Shown here one piece after another: positions 27,696 to 36,631 of a stretch of DNA of 64,000 nucleotides (position 1 is its first letter; every line of letters starts with the position of its first letter). Source of the stretch: Bin5 sp965232575 (GTDB lineage Bacteria; Chloroflexota; Anaerolineae; Caldilineales; Caldilineaceae); assembly GCA_965232575.1 (NCBI GenBank), contig CBDDPZ010000008.1:620001-684000 (forward strand). Direction: 5' to 3'. Made by a program: the position numbers and the translations under genes. A model generated the notes under the pieces. That model saw only the letters and a list, made by a program, of their open reading frames with translations, searched no databases and was not told where the DNA came from.

Positions 27696-28243
27696 CGCCG
27701 CATCTACACGCGCGCACACCCCAACCTCTCCAGGCATTAGCGAAAGGGCATCGCTCTGTCCGGCCTCGGCGGGCGCTGAGGGACACGAAAATGCGAGCAC
27801 TGAATATGTTTGCCGTGAGCCGACGCCATCTGTCGGCCCTTGGCGAAACGCAAACAGCGCCTTGACGAAACGCAAATACAGCAGCCCCGTCGCGCCCCGG
27901 CAGGGGAACGGCGCCCCCGGAATTTCCCCAGAAGTTCCCCCGGTGTTTCGACCGCAATCGCGCCGTCTACGTACTGCGGCCCGGCCAATTTTTACTGGTT
28001 GACAGCAATATAATGGCTACAGTACAATGCGGCGCATCCGAGGGCATTCGCCTCAGATGAATCTTTTTGAGCCGCAAGGTTTGCCGTTAGGGCTGCCGCC
28101 ATCGTTCCCCGCAGTGCCAGACGCAAAGGCAAGAAGTGAGGAGGGAGGAGAGAGAAGGAGAACGCCGTTCTCTCATTTCTCAATACTCTCTTCTCGCACG
28201 AAGGGACAAACCGTACCTCGCATCAAGTCAAAGGAGAAAGGTC
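27696..28243. other. 548-bp gap with repeats and a promoter
   Basis: No gene. Holds a family A copy at 27809-27854 (TTTGCCGTGAGCCGACGCC to GGCGAAACGCAAA) followed by a duplicated right end to 27877, a family F palindrome at 27898-27946, a predicted promoter at 27999-28028 and a family E palindrome at 28133-28197. AAAGGAG precedes the next ATG. Confidence 0.65.
27999..28028 (+). promoter_or_regulatory. Predicted sigma70 promoter for the second Opp/Dpp system
   Basis: TTGACA at 27999-28004 and TACAAT at 28023-28028, 18 bases apart. A TATAAT at 28009-28014 is an alternative -10. About 215 bases upstream of the ATG at 28244. Confidence 0.5.
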
Positions 28244-30211
28244 ATGGCAAGACGCACGATCACCCGGCGTAAGTTTATGCAGCTATCGGCGGCTATGACG
28301 GCAGGCTCACTGCTGGCGGCCTGTGGCGCAGGCGACGCCGAACCTGCAGCCGACCAACCGGCCGCGGAGGCGCCCGCCGAATCCGAGGCGCCGGCTGCAG
28401 AGTCCTCGTCCCAGTACAATGAAGCCCCGATGCTTAAATCGATGGTGGACGCCGGCGAGCTGCCCCCGGTGGATGATCGCCTGCCGGTCAACCCGCGCAT
28501 CGTCACCCCCATCCATGAGGTCGGAACGTACAGCGAATCGATTCGCGGCTTTACCCTCAACGAGACCGACCGCGCCGCGCCCGCCTACATCGTCAACCGC
28601 GGTTTTATCGACATCCCCACCGACCTGGAGGGATTCGGCGCCGGGTTGCCGACAGGTGGCTGGGAACCATACCTGGCAGAGAGCTTCGAGTGGAACGGTG
28701 ACGCCACCCAGCTCACAATCAATATGCGAGAGGGCATGAAATGGTCCGACGGCGAACCGTTCACTTCCGAGGACGTTCTCTTCCTGTGGGAGGATATGTG
28801 GTTCGACGAAGAGTACACGCCCATAGCGCCTACCCGCTGCTTTGTGGACGGCGAACCGGTGGTCCTGGAAACGCCGGACGATTACACGTTAGTCTTTAAG
28901 TTCCCGGCCCCTTATCCCACCTTCCCCTTCCTCTTCCGCGGCCGCACACTGGCAACCAAGCCCAAGCATCACCTCATGCAGTGGCATCCCAGGTACACCG
29001 ATGGGGCTGAATACAAGGATCTGAGAGAGAACGACGTCTATCTCGATCCCGATTTCCCCGGCGTAACTCCCTGGATCTCGAAGGGCTATGACGAATCAGG
29101 GCTGCGGCTGGAACGCAATCCCTACTTCTGCGCCGTCGATACTGCCGGCAACCAGCTTCCCTACTGCGACAACTACCTCTTCCCCTACGCCGGCACCCAG
29201 GAGAACGCGGTGCTGATGGCAATTGCCGGGCAGATCGATGTCGGTATTCGCAACATGCAGCTGTTCGAGAGCCTGCCGACCTTGCGCGAAAACGAGGAGC
29301 GCGGCGACTACCGGCTGCTGTTCTGGCCGGGCACCTCCTTTACCACCGGCAACCACATCACCATCAACTACCGCCTCCAGAACGAAAAAGACAGGGAGCT
29401 CGCCGAGTTCTTCCGCAAAAAGTCTTTCCGCAATGCCCTGTCAATGGCTATCAATCGCGACGAGGTCAACGAAACGCTCTACTTCGGCGCCGGGCGGCCA
29501 GCGAGTTACGCCCTTGCCTCCTCATCTCCCTACTGGGATGATGACATGGATTCCATCACCATGACCAACGGGCAGTTCGACATGGCCCAGGTTGACAGTA
29601 TCTTCGATGAACTGGGTCTGGAGAAGGGCGCCGACGGTATGCGGACATTCCCCAGCGGCGAGCCGGTGACGATTATCCTGGATGCAGCGACTGAGATCAC
29701 GGTGCATCAGCAGGTCGCGGAAATGGTGGTGGCAGACTGGCGCGACGCCGGCATCGACGCCCGCCTCAACGCAATCCAGCGCTCGGTCCTCTTCTCCCGC
29801 TGGCGTGCCGGCGAGTCCCATACCTACATGTGGGGCACGGATGCCAATGAAATTCCCCTGATGCGGCCCTTCCAGCCGATCTTTACCCCGAAGGGGCATG
29901 GGCTTGATATGTTGCCGGTGCACTACAATGACGACCCCGAGTGGCTGCAAGAACTCGGACCGCCCGAGGGTGGCGAAGCGATGTTCGCCCTGCAAAATGA
30001 GATCAAGAAAGAGATCGACCCTGCGGAGAGCAAACGCCTGCACAAGGAGCTCTTCAAGTACCACGTCGACTGGCAGTTCGACATCCATATTATCGCCGAC
30101 GTGCCGCTCATGGTCCTGGTCGCCAACCGCGTCGGCAACTGCCCCGAAGTAGCCAATGGTCTGCAGGACTTCACCTACGCCTATCCGGAGCAGTTCTACA
30201 TCAAGTACTAA
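28244..30211 (+). CDS. Peptide/oligosaccharide ABC binding lipoprotein, family 5
   Basis: 655 aa from the ATG at 28244, with AAAGGAG eight bases upstream. The open frame goes back to 28136, but that part is a family E repeat. TRRKFMQ Tat-like motif, lipobox Cys27 (LLAAC), Ala/Pro/Glu linker, then the family 5 fold (MREGMKWSDGEPFTSEDVLF split near residue 165). SSQYNEAPMLKSMVDAGELP after the linker matches the paralog at 17793. First gene of a complete five-gene importer that ends at 34977. Confidence 0.9.
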   Translation: MARRTITRRKFMQLSAAMTAGSLLAACGAGDAEPAADQPAAEAPAESEAPAAESSSQYNEAPMLKSMVDAGELPPVDDRLPVNPRIVTPIHEVGTYSESIRGFTLNETDRAAPAYIVNRGFIDIPTDLEGFGAGLPTGGWEPYLAESFEWNGDATQLTINMREGMKWSDGEPFTSEDVLFLWEDMWFDEEYTPIAPTRCFVDGEPVVLETPDDYTLVFKFPAPYPTFPFLFRGRTLATKPKHHLMQWHPRYTDGAEYKDLRENDVYLDPDFPGVTPWISKGYDESGLRLERNPYFCAVDTAGNQLPYCDNYLFPYAGTQENAVLMAIAGQIDVGIRNMQLFESLPTLRENEERGDYRLLFWPGTSFTTGNHITINYRLQNEKDRELAEFFRKKSFRNALSMAINRDEVNETLYFGAGRPASYALASSSPYWDDDMDSITMTNGQFDMAQVDSIFDELGLEKGADGMRTFPSGEPVTIILDAATEITVHQQVAEMVVADWRDAGIDARLNAIQRSVLFSRWRAGESHTYMWGTDANEIPLMRPFQPIFTPKGHGLDMLPVHYNDDPEWLQELGPPEGGEAMFALQNEIKKEIDPAESKRLHKELFKYHVDWQFDIHIIADVPLMVLVANRVGNCPEVANGLQDFTYAYPEQFYIKY

Positions 30212-30222
30212 AAGCGTGTATT

Positions 30223-30268
30223 TTTGCGCTGAGCCGACCGCATCCGCCGCGCCTTGGCGAAGCGCAAA
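30223..30268. repeat. Family A palindromic repeat, 46 bp
   Basis: TTTGCGCTGAGCCGACC at the left and GCCTTGGCGAAGCGCAAA at the right, 11 bases after the binding-protein stop. Confidence 0.8.
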
Positions 30269-30269
30269 G

Positions 30270-30382
30270 AGGAGTGAGAAGCGAGAACGTTGGAAGTTTC
30301 TAGTTTTGAATGGTTTCTGGGTACTGGCCCTGTTACCAAAAACTAAAAACTGCCGTTTCCTCACTCCTCTTCACTCTCTCCT
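30270..30382. repeat. Family E repeat with a family D repeat inside it
   Basis: Left E arm AGGAGTGAGAAGCGAGAACG (30270-30289) and right E arm CCTCACTCCTCTTCACTCTC (30359-30378) enclose a complete family D unit at 30295-30357 (GTTTCTAGTTTTGAATGG to AACTAAAAACTGCCGTT). Confidence 0.75.
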
Positions 30383-30425
30383 CTAACGGCCTCAAGCCGC
30401 GAACCACTGCAGTCCCGGGGTCCAC

Positions 30426-31424
30426 ATGCTGGATTACGTCATACGCAGAGTGTTGATAGCAATTCCCACACTTCTGCTCATCTCTTTTATCTGCTTTATC
30501 GTCATAAATCTCCCCGCCGGGGACGTTATCACCACCTATGAACAAAACCTCGTAGGCAACCGCGGCTGGGGTGAAGAGGAAGCGAGAATAGAGGGCGATA
30601 ATATCCGCCGCGAGTACGGGTTGGACCGCCCGATACCCATACAGTACTTCTATTGGTTATTTGCCTTTCTACAGGGTGACTTCGGCGTCTCACTCGTCAC
30701 CTACGATCGCGTCGCTTCCGAAGTCATCTGGACCAACCTGGGCTATACGATGCTGATCGCGTCGCTCTCCCTCGGTCTTTCCTGGGCCGTGGGCCTGCCG
30801 GTCGGCATCTATTCCGCCACGCGCCAGTACTCCGTGTCGGACAATGTCTTTACCGTCATGAGTTTCATCGGTCTTTCGATGCCCGGCTTCCTGCTGGCGC
30901 TGTCGATACTGGTCTACATGACTTTCGTCCTCGACCTGCCCTTGCTGACCGGGCTCTACTCGCCCGAGTATGCCGACGCGCCCTGGAGCTTTGGAAGGGT
31001 CAAGGACCTTGCCGCCCACATCTGGCTGCCGGTGTTCGTGGGCGGCATTCCCGGCATCGCCTCCCTGATGCGCATCATGCGCGGCAATCTGCTCGATGAG
31101 TTGGGCCGCCAATATGTCGAGACCGCCCGCGCCAAGGGGATGGCCGAAAAGATCGTCGTCATCAAACACGCTGTGCGCGTCGCCATCAACCCGCTGATCA
31201 GTCTGCTGGGCATGCAGTTTCCGGAGATCGTCTCCGGCGGCGTCATCACCGCCATCGTGCTGGGGCTGCGCACCATCGGCCCCACGCTCAACTCTGCCCT
31301 CCAGGCCCAGGATGTCTACGTCGCCTCCGCTATCTTGATGCTTCTCAGCGTCCTGCTCGTGCTGGGCAACCTGGTCGCCGACCTGCTGCTGGCCTGGGTC
31401 GACCCGCGCGTCCGCTTTGACTAA
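30426..31424 (+). CDS. ABC transporter permease, DppB/OppB type
   Basis: 332 aa; starts MLDYVIRRVLIAIPTLLLI and has the LPAGDVITTYE loop, six helices and the EAA loop ETARAKGMAEKIVVIKHAVR near residue 230. Paralog of the 19863 permease. An extra 15-residue stretch (NLVGNRGWGEEEARI) lies in the first periplasmic loop. Confidence 0.9.
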   Translation: MLDYVIRRVLIAIPTLLLISFICFIVINLPAGDVITTYEQNLVGNRGWGEEEARIEGDNIRREYGLDRPIPIQYFYWLFAFLQGDFGVSLVTYDRVASEVIWTNLGYTMLIASLSLGLSWAVGLPVGIYSATRQYSVSDNVFTVMSFIGLSMPGFLLALSILVYMTFVLDLPLLTGLYSPEYADAPWSFGRVKDLAAHIWLPVFVGGIPGIASLMRIMRGNLLDELGRQYVETARAKGMAEKIVVIKHAVRVAINPLISLLGMQFPEIVSGGVITAIVLGLRTIGPTLNSALQAQDVYVASAILMLLSVLLVLGNLVADLLLAWVDPRVRFD

Positions 31425-31434
31425 CGTCAGGGGC

Positions 31435-31616
31435 TTTGCGCTGACGCCCGGCAACAGCAACGGCATGGATCCGCGGAGGGCGCGGAGAAACGCGGAGAAC
31501 GGCAACGGCAAAAGACGGGAAGGGCGGAAGCGTCAAACCAGGAGCGAAACACCAGTTTTTAGTAGCCAGTAACTGCCGCCCCCGCAGCAGACCACTAAAA
31601 ACTGAAAACTGCAGTT
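31435..31616. repeat. Family B repeat followed by family D repeat
   Basis: 31435-31537 is family B: ends TTTGCGCTGACGCCCGG and GGCGGAAGCGTCAAA, with an inner core GATCCGCGGAGGGCGCGG that differs from the ACACAAAGAAAACACG core of other B copies. 31551-31616 is a complete family D unit. Together they fill the gap between the permease genes. Confidence 0.75.
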
Positions 31617-31620
31617 AAAC

Positions 31621-32787
31621 ATGAGCGTCATTTCAGAACAGACACAGACCCCACTGCAACCGGGCGCGCCGCGTCCTCCCGCTGCTGATGTCGATGTAAC
31701 CTCCTCTGAGCAGGTTGCCTCGCGCGGCCGCATCCTCGGCGCGCGCATTATGGCCAATCGCCTCGGCATCATCGGCATCGTCTGGCTGGTGTTGATGGTC
31801 TCTGTGGCGCTTTTCGCCGACTTCTTTGCGCCCTACAGCGTCGACTACGTTCACGAGGAAGCGCTGCGCGCGCCCCCCCAGCGCGTGCATATCTTCCGCG
31901 ACGGAAAGCTTGTGAGGCCCTTCGTCTACGGCTACAAGAGCGAGCGCGACGCGCGCACCTTTCTCACCACCTACACCGAAGACCCGGAACTGGTCTATCC
32001 GATCTACTTTTTCGTCGAAGCGGAACCCTACAAACTCTGGGGTCTGATAACGAGCGGCACGCGCCTTTTCGGCGTTGAAGAAGGCGGTATGGTCGCTCTC
32101 TTCGGCACGGGCAGGCTGGGCCGCGACGTCTTCTCGCGCGTCCTGACCGCTACCCGCATTTCGCTTTCCGTGCCGATCATCGGCATGCTCATCAGCGTCA
32201 TCCTCGGCTCAACTATCGGTGTAGCGTCCGGCTACTGGGGCGGTGTGGCCGATATTCTCATTCAACGCCTCACCGAGGTGCTGATGTCCTTCCCGCGCAT
32301 CCCCCTGTGGATGGCCCTCGCCGCCACTTTGCCGCCGGAACTCTCATCGCTGCACCGTTACCTGGGCGTCACCATCGTACTCGCGCTGATCGGCTGGGCC
32401 GGTCTCTGCCGTCAGATCCGCGGCAAAACACTGGCGCTCAAAGAGTCGGACTTTATCATGGCCGGGCGCGCGGCCGGCTCCAGCACGCCCACCATTCTAT
32501 TCCGTCACCTCATCCCGAACTGCTTCAGCCATATCGTCGTCGTCGCCACGCTCTCCATTCCCGGTCTGATCTTGGCCGAAAGCTCGCTCAGCTTCCTGGG
32601 CATCGGCATCACGCCCCCGCTCGTCAGCTGGGGCACCCTGCTCAAGGACGCGCAGTCGGTCCAGGTCCTCACCAAGCACCCGTGGCTGCTGGCCCCGGGC
32701 GTCTTCATGGTGCTGACCGTTCTGGCTGTCAACTTTCTCGGCGACGCGTTGCGCGATGCGCTCGACCCGTACTCCGAGATCAGATAA
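31621..32787 (+). CDS. ABC transporter permease, DppC/OppC type, 388 aa
   Basis: Same plan as the 20851 permease: a soluble N-terminus, a helix, then an insert of about 90 residues (RAPPQRVHIFRDGKLVRPF region) before the core that starts FGTGRLGRDVFSRVL. EAA loop ESDFIMAGRAAGSSTPTILF. The ATG follows a family D repeat by four bases, so no strong ribosome site is seen; the repeat itself would have to supply it. Confidence 0.9.
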   Translation: MSVISEQTQTPLQPGAPRPPAADVDVTSSEQVASRGRILGARIMANRLGIIGIVWLVLMVSVALFADFFAPYSVDYVHEEALRAPPQRVHIFRDGKLVRPFVYGYKSERDARTFLTTYTEDPELVYPIYFFVEAEPYKLWGLITSGTRLFGVEEGGMVALFGTGRLGRDVFSRVLTATRISLSVPIIGMLISVILGSTIGVASGYWGGVADILIQRLTEVLMSFPRIPLWMALAATLPPELSSLHRYLGVTIVLALIGWAGLCRQIRGKTLALKESDFIMAGRAAGSSTPTILFRHLIPNCFSHIVVVATLSIPGLILAESSLSFLGIGITPPLVSWGTLLKDAQSVQVLTKHPWLLAPGVFMVLTVLAVNFLGDALRDALDPYSEIR

Positions 32788-32796
32788 TGGGAACAG

Positions 32797-32856
32797 GCGA
32801 GGAGTGAGAGATCAGGAGTGAGGAACCGCAGTTGCCGTTTCTCTCTTTATCTCGTA
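32797..32856. repeat. Family E palindromic repeat
   Basis: GGCGAGGAGTGAGAGATCAG and GGAGTGAGGAACCGCAG face GTTTCTCTCTTTATCTCG. Lies between the permease and ATPase genes. Confidence 0.55.
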
Positions 32857-32863
32857 TTTAACC

Positions 32864-33859
32864 ATGCCCGATTCGCAACCGATTCTCGAAGTTCACGATC
32901 TGCACGTACATTTCAAAATGCTGGCCGGCATCGTGCGCGCGGTGGACGGTGTCGACTTTGCCGTTGAACGCGGGCGCTGTCTGGGCATCGTCGGCGAGAG
33001 CGGCTGCGGCAAGAGCGTCACTGCACGCTCGATCCTGCGTCTTCTCCCCTCCAGCGAGACAAGCGGCCAGATTCTCTATCACCCCGATGGCGGCGACCAG
33101 CCTATCGATCTAGTGAGTCTGGACGCGAAAGGCGATGCCATCCGCGCCATTCGCGGCAAAGATATCGCCATGATCTTCCAGGAGCCGATGACATCCCTAA
33201 CGCCGGTCTACACCATCGGCGAGCAGATCATGGAAAGTATTCGCCAGCACCAGGACCTGTCCGAAGAGGAGGCCCAGGAGCTGGCCATTTCCATGCTCAA
33301 CAAGGTGGGCATTCCCGACGCCGAACGCCGCTTTGGCGACTATCCCCACCAGATGAGCGGCGGCATGCGCCAGCGCGTCATGATCGCCATCGCTCTCTGC
33401 TGCGAGCCGCGTGTTCTGATCGCCGACGAACCGACCACGGCCCTTGACGTGACCATCCAGGCCCAGATCCTGCGCCTTATCCGCGGCCTGCAGAAGGATC
33501 TGGACATGAGCGTGATCATGATCACCCATGACCTGGCTGTCATCGCGCAGCTGGCCGATTTTGTCGTCGTCATGTATCTGGGCCAGATGGCGGAAAAAGC
33601 CCCCGTTGTCGAACTGTTTCAGGATCCCAAGCATCCCTATACCCAGGCGTTGCTCCGCTCCATCGTGCGGCCGGATACCCCGCCGCGCGAGCAGCTCCAT
33701 TCGATCAGCGGCTCCGTGCCCGACCCGCGCAACGCGCCCAGCGGCTGCCGCTTCCGCAATCGCTGTCCATCCGTACATGACCGCTGTGTCGAGGACCCAC
33801 CGGTCGTTGAGTTCGGGCCGCAGCATTCGGCAACTTGCTGGCTCTACGTCGATGATTAG
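32864..33859 (+). CDS. ABC transporter ATP-binding protein, DppD/OppD type
   Basis: 331 aa. Walker A GESGCGKS at residues 44-51, Q-loop FQEPMTSL, signature MSGGMRQR, Walker B LIADEPTTALD, H-loop MITHD. The C-terminal RFRNRCPSVHDRCVEDPP is the Opp/Dpp nucleotide-binding tail with the conserved Cys pair. Hydrolyses ATP to drive the importer; works as a heterodimer with the next gene. Confidence 0.95.
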   Translation: MPDSQPILEVHDLHVHFKMLAGIVRAVDGVDFAVERGRCLGIVGESGCGKSVTARSILRLLPSSETSGQILYHPDGGDQPIDLVSLDAKGDAIRAIRGKDIAMIFQEPMTSLTPVYTIGEQIMESIRQHQDLSEEEAQELAISMLNKVGIPDAERRFGDYPHQMSGGMRQRVMIAIALCCEPRVLIADEPTTALDVTIQAQILRLIRGLQKDLDMSVIMITHDLAVIAQLADFVVVMYLGQMAEKAPVVELFQDPKHPYTQALLRSIVRPDTPPREQLHSISGSVPDPRNAPSGCRFRNRCPSVHDRCVEDPPVVEFGPQHSATCWLYVDD

Positions 33860-33862
33860 CGC

Positions 33863-33942
33863 TACGGCAGAAAGGCAGTTTTTAGTAGTCAGTAGTCAGT
33901 TTTTAGTGAACTGCGAACTACTAGAAACTAGAAACTGAAGTT
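33863..33942. repeat. Family D palindromic repeat between the ATPase genes
   Basis: ACGGCAGAAAGGCAGTTTTT at the left and CTAGAAACTAGAAACTGAAG at the right. The ATG of the next gene begins directly after it, so its ribosome-binding region lies within the repeat. Confidence 0.75.
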
Positions 33943-34977
33943 ATGCCTGACACACCTATCCTGCAGGTCGAAAACTTGAGTAAATTCTTCCCGGTCCAGC
34001 GCGGCCTCCTGCGTCGCACAGTGGGTCACGTCAAGGCGGTCAACGATGTAACCTTCACCGTCAACAAAGGGGAGTGTCTGGGCCTTGTCGGCGAGAGCGG
34101 CTGCGGCAAAACCACCGTCGCCCGCTGCCTCCTCCGCCTTGTCGAACCGGACCAGGGCCGCATCCTGCTGCACGGCGAACAACAGAGCTTTGATATCGCC
34201 TCAGCCTCCCGCAAAGAGATGTTGGATGTGCGGCGCCAGATGCAGATTATCTTTCAGGACCCGTTCTCCTCTCTCGACCCGCGCTGGCGCGTCACAGATG
34301 TGATCGCCGAACCGCTGATTGCCCAGAAGATCGGCCGCGCCGAAGCCGCCAGACGGGTGCTCGACATCCTGCCGACCGTGGGGCTGGGCGCGCACTTTGC
34401 CGACCGCTTCCCCCATGAACTGAGCGGCGGCGAACGCCAGCGCGTCAGCATCGCCCGCGCCCTGGTCGTCTCCCCGCCGCTCGTGGTCGCCGACGAACCC
34501 GTCTCGGCTCTGGACGTGTCCGTCCGCTCCCAGATCATCAACCTCCTGCTCGATCTGCAAAGTCAGATGAATCTGACCTACATCTTCATCGCCCACGACC
34601 TGAGCATCGTCAAGCACATCAGCCATCGCATTGCCGTCATGTATCTGGGGCGGCTGGTCGAACTCGGCACAACGCAGCAGGTCTTTGAGGAGTGCAAGCA
34701 CCCGTATACCAAGGCCCTGCTCGCCTCCGTCCTTATCCCCGATCCGACGCACCGAGAGCAGAGCTACGTCCTCGAAGGTGAGGTGCCCAGCCCGCTCAAC
34801 CCGCCCAGCGGCTGCCACTTCTCCACCCGCTGCCCCTTCGCGCAGGAACAATGCTTCGCTGAAGAACCGGACCTGCGTGATATGGGAGATGGGCACTGGG
34901 TTCGCTGCCACTTCGCCGAAGATCTGGACCTGAACGAAGGGATCTTTGCCCCGACGGCGGTTTTTAGTAGCCAGTAA
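33943..34977 (+). CDS. ABC transporter ATP-binding protein, DppF/OppF type
   Basis: 344 aa. Walker A GESGCGKT at 50-57, FQDPFSSLDPR Q-loop, LSGGERQR signature, VVADEPVSALD Walker B, FIAHD H-loop, and the C-terminal FSTRCPFAQEQC Cys-rich tail. Partner of the 32864 ATPase. The final residues (TAVFSSQ) and TAA stop lie inside a family D repeat that begins at 34954, so the native end has been replaced. Confidence 0.95.
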   Translation: MPDTPILQVENLSKFFPVQRGLLRRTVGHVKAVNDVTFTVNKGECLGLVGESGCGKTTVARCLLRLVEPDQGRILLHGEQQSFDIASASRKEMLDVRRQMQIIFQDPFSSLDPRWRVTDVIAEPLIAQKIGRAEAARRVLDILPTVGLGAHFADRFPHELSGGERQRVSIARALVVSPPLVVADEPVSALDVSVRSQIINLLLDLQSQMNLTYIFIAHDLSIVKHISHRIAVMYLGRLVELGTTQQVFEECKHPYTKALLASVLIPDPTHREQSYVLEGEVPSPLNPPSGCHFSTRCPFAQEQCFAEEPDLRDMGDGHWVRCHFAEDLDLNEGIFAPTAVFSSQ

Positions 34978-35053
34978 CGGCAGCCAGCCACTAAAAACTG
35001 AAAACCGCAGTTAATCCCGATAATCCCCCCAACTCACAGTCAAAACTGCAGTT
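34954..35053. repeat. Family D repeat joined to a half family C repeat
   Basis: 34954-35012 is a family D unit (ACGGCGGTTTTTAGTAGCC to CTGAAAACCGCAGTT). 35013-35053 is the right half of family C (CCCCCCAACTCACAGTC, then AAAACTGCAGTT). The OppF-type gene ends inside it. Confidence 0.75.
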
Positions 35054-35092
35054 GGCAACCGGTAAGCGCTTCCAAAATTAAGGATCGTTCTC

Positions 35093-36472
35093 GTGACCCT
35101 GCGTTCCCTCTTTTTCTTTGACGATTGGTGTCTGGCTCGCCGCGACAACATCGCCCGCCGCCTGGGACAGCCCGAATGGGTGCGGGAGGCCACCTATGCC
35201 GACCCCACCGAAAATCCGTTCAGCTATCCAACCGTGCTCTACGACGACCACCGCAAGCTATGGCGCATGTTTTATCTAGGCAGAGAGACGATGCCAGGGA
35301 CGGTTTATCGCAAGGACGAGTGGTTTCTGACCGCCGAAAGCGAGGACGGCATCCACTGGGAGCGCCCGGACCTGACCGCAACCGTTCCCCTGCCGTCGCG
35401 TATGCGCCCCCACGAAATCTTCGACCGGCAGCGCATGGCCACCGGCGGCTCGGTCTTCCTCGATGAAAGCTCGTCCGAAGGCCGCTTCAAGTGGCCTATC
35501 CTCGCCATTGACGAGGACGGGCAGCGCGCCTCGCGTCTGGCTTTTTCCGCCGACGGCTACAACTGGCAGATCGATCACACATCGCGCTGGCATCCCGGCA
35601 CGCCGGACCCCGGCATCTTCACTTATCGTCACGCCGAACGCAACAGCCATATCACCCTGGCCCGCCCCAGCCACGGCGACCGCCGCATCGCCCTGATGGA
35701 GACGCAGGACTGGCGCATCTGGAGCGAACCGGAGGTCATCTTCCACCCCGATCCCCTCGACCCCCCCATGTGTGAGTTCTACGGCATCGTCGTTCTCCCC
35801 TATCGGGGAATCTACGTGGGTATCCTCTGGATGTTCGAGACCGACCCGCTTGACCAGTGGCGGCAGAAGCTGGAGGGGAAGATCTACGGCGAACTTGTCT
35901 ACAGCTATGACGGACTGCGCTTCCAGCGCTCCTTGCGCCAACCATTTGTCGGTCTCAACGAACCGGGCGAATATGGTGGCGGCGGCATCTACCCCTGTTC
36001 GATGGCGGTGGACCACGAAGGACAGATCCGCATCTATTCCGGCGGCACCAAAGGGGAGCATTTCCAGGCGCGCACGCTCAGCCGCGACGAGCCGGACTAC
36101 GCTGCCATCCTCCTGCACCGGCTGCGGCAGGACGGTTTCGTCTATCTCGAATCAATGGCTGGCGCCGGCTATCTGACGACGCGTTGGGTGCGTCTCCACG
36201 ACGATCGGATGCTGCTCAATGTCCAGGCCCCCTATGGGGAGGTGCGCGTCCAGCTATCGGACTTGGAAGGTCAGCCATTACCCGGCTACACTTTCGATCG
36301 TTGCCAACCATTTCGCGGCGACTCGACCGCTTGGCAGCCCCAATGGCAGGATCAGGCGGGCCTGGCCGAACACGTGGGCACACCGCTCCGGATCGACGTG
36401 CGGCTTTACCATGCCCGTCTCTACGCCATCCACGGCGATATCGAACTCGTCTACGCCAGTAACCTCCGATGA
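35093..36472 (+). CDS. Beta-propeller glycosidase-like protein, 459 aa
   Basis: Paralog of the proteins at 14804 and 36632. Blade motifs ESEDGIHWERP, SADGYNWQID and SYDGLRFQRS; C-terminal sandwich with MLLNVQAPYGEVRVQL. It starts with GTG at 35093 after AAGGATCG, and has no signal peptide. Directly downstream of the complete ABC importer, which suggests it acts on the imported oligosaccharide (inference). Catalytic residues not assigned. Confidence 0.6.
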   Translation: MTLRSLFFFDDWCLARRDNIARRLGQPEWVREATYADPTENPFSYPTVLYDDHRKLWRMFYLGRETMPGTVYRKDEWFLTAESEDGIHWERPDLTATVPLPSRMRPHEIFDRQRMATGGSVFLDESSSEGRFKWPILAIDEDGQRASRLAFSADGYNWQIDHTSRWHPGTPDPGIFTYRHAERNSHITLARPSHGDRRIALMETQDWRIWSEPEVIFHPDPLDPPMCEFYGIVVLPYRGIYVGILWMFETDPLDQWRQKLEGKIYGELVYSYDGLRFQRSLRQPFVGLNEPGEYGGGGIYPCSMAVDHEGQIRIYSGGTKGEHFQARTLSRDEPDYAAILLHRLRQDGFVYLESMAGAGYLTTRWVRLHDDRMLLNVQAPYGEVRVQLSDLEGQPLPGYTFDRCQPFRGDSTAWQPQWQDQAGLAEHVGTPLRIDVRLYHARLYAIHGDIELVYASNLR

Positions 36473-36631
36473 TCTGGCGTTCGTGAGGAGTCCTCCTACC
36501 TTCCGACTTGGTCGTGCCCAAAGGACGCTGGCACCTCTTGTAGACACTTGTCTTGCATTGGCTAATTCATGGCCAATTCGTAACCCGCGCCGCCAACCCA
36601 ACCGCAGTTCACTCCTCCCGGAGATCAGACA

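Noticed and set aside
33863..33942. Family D repeats as ordinary Rho-independent terminators
   Set aside because: They lie inside operons directly upstream of start codons, occur in coding regions and are often split by other repeats, so termination is not their main explanation.
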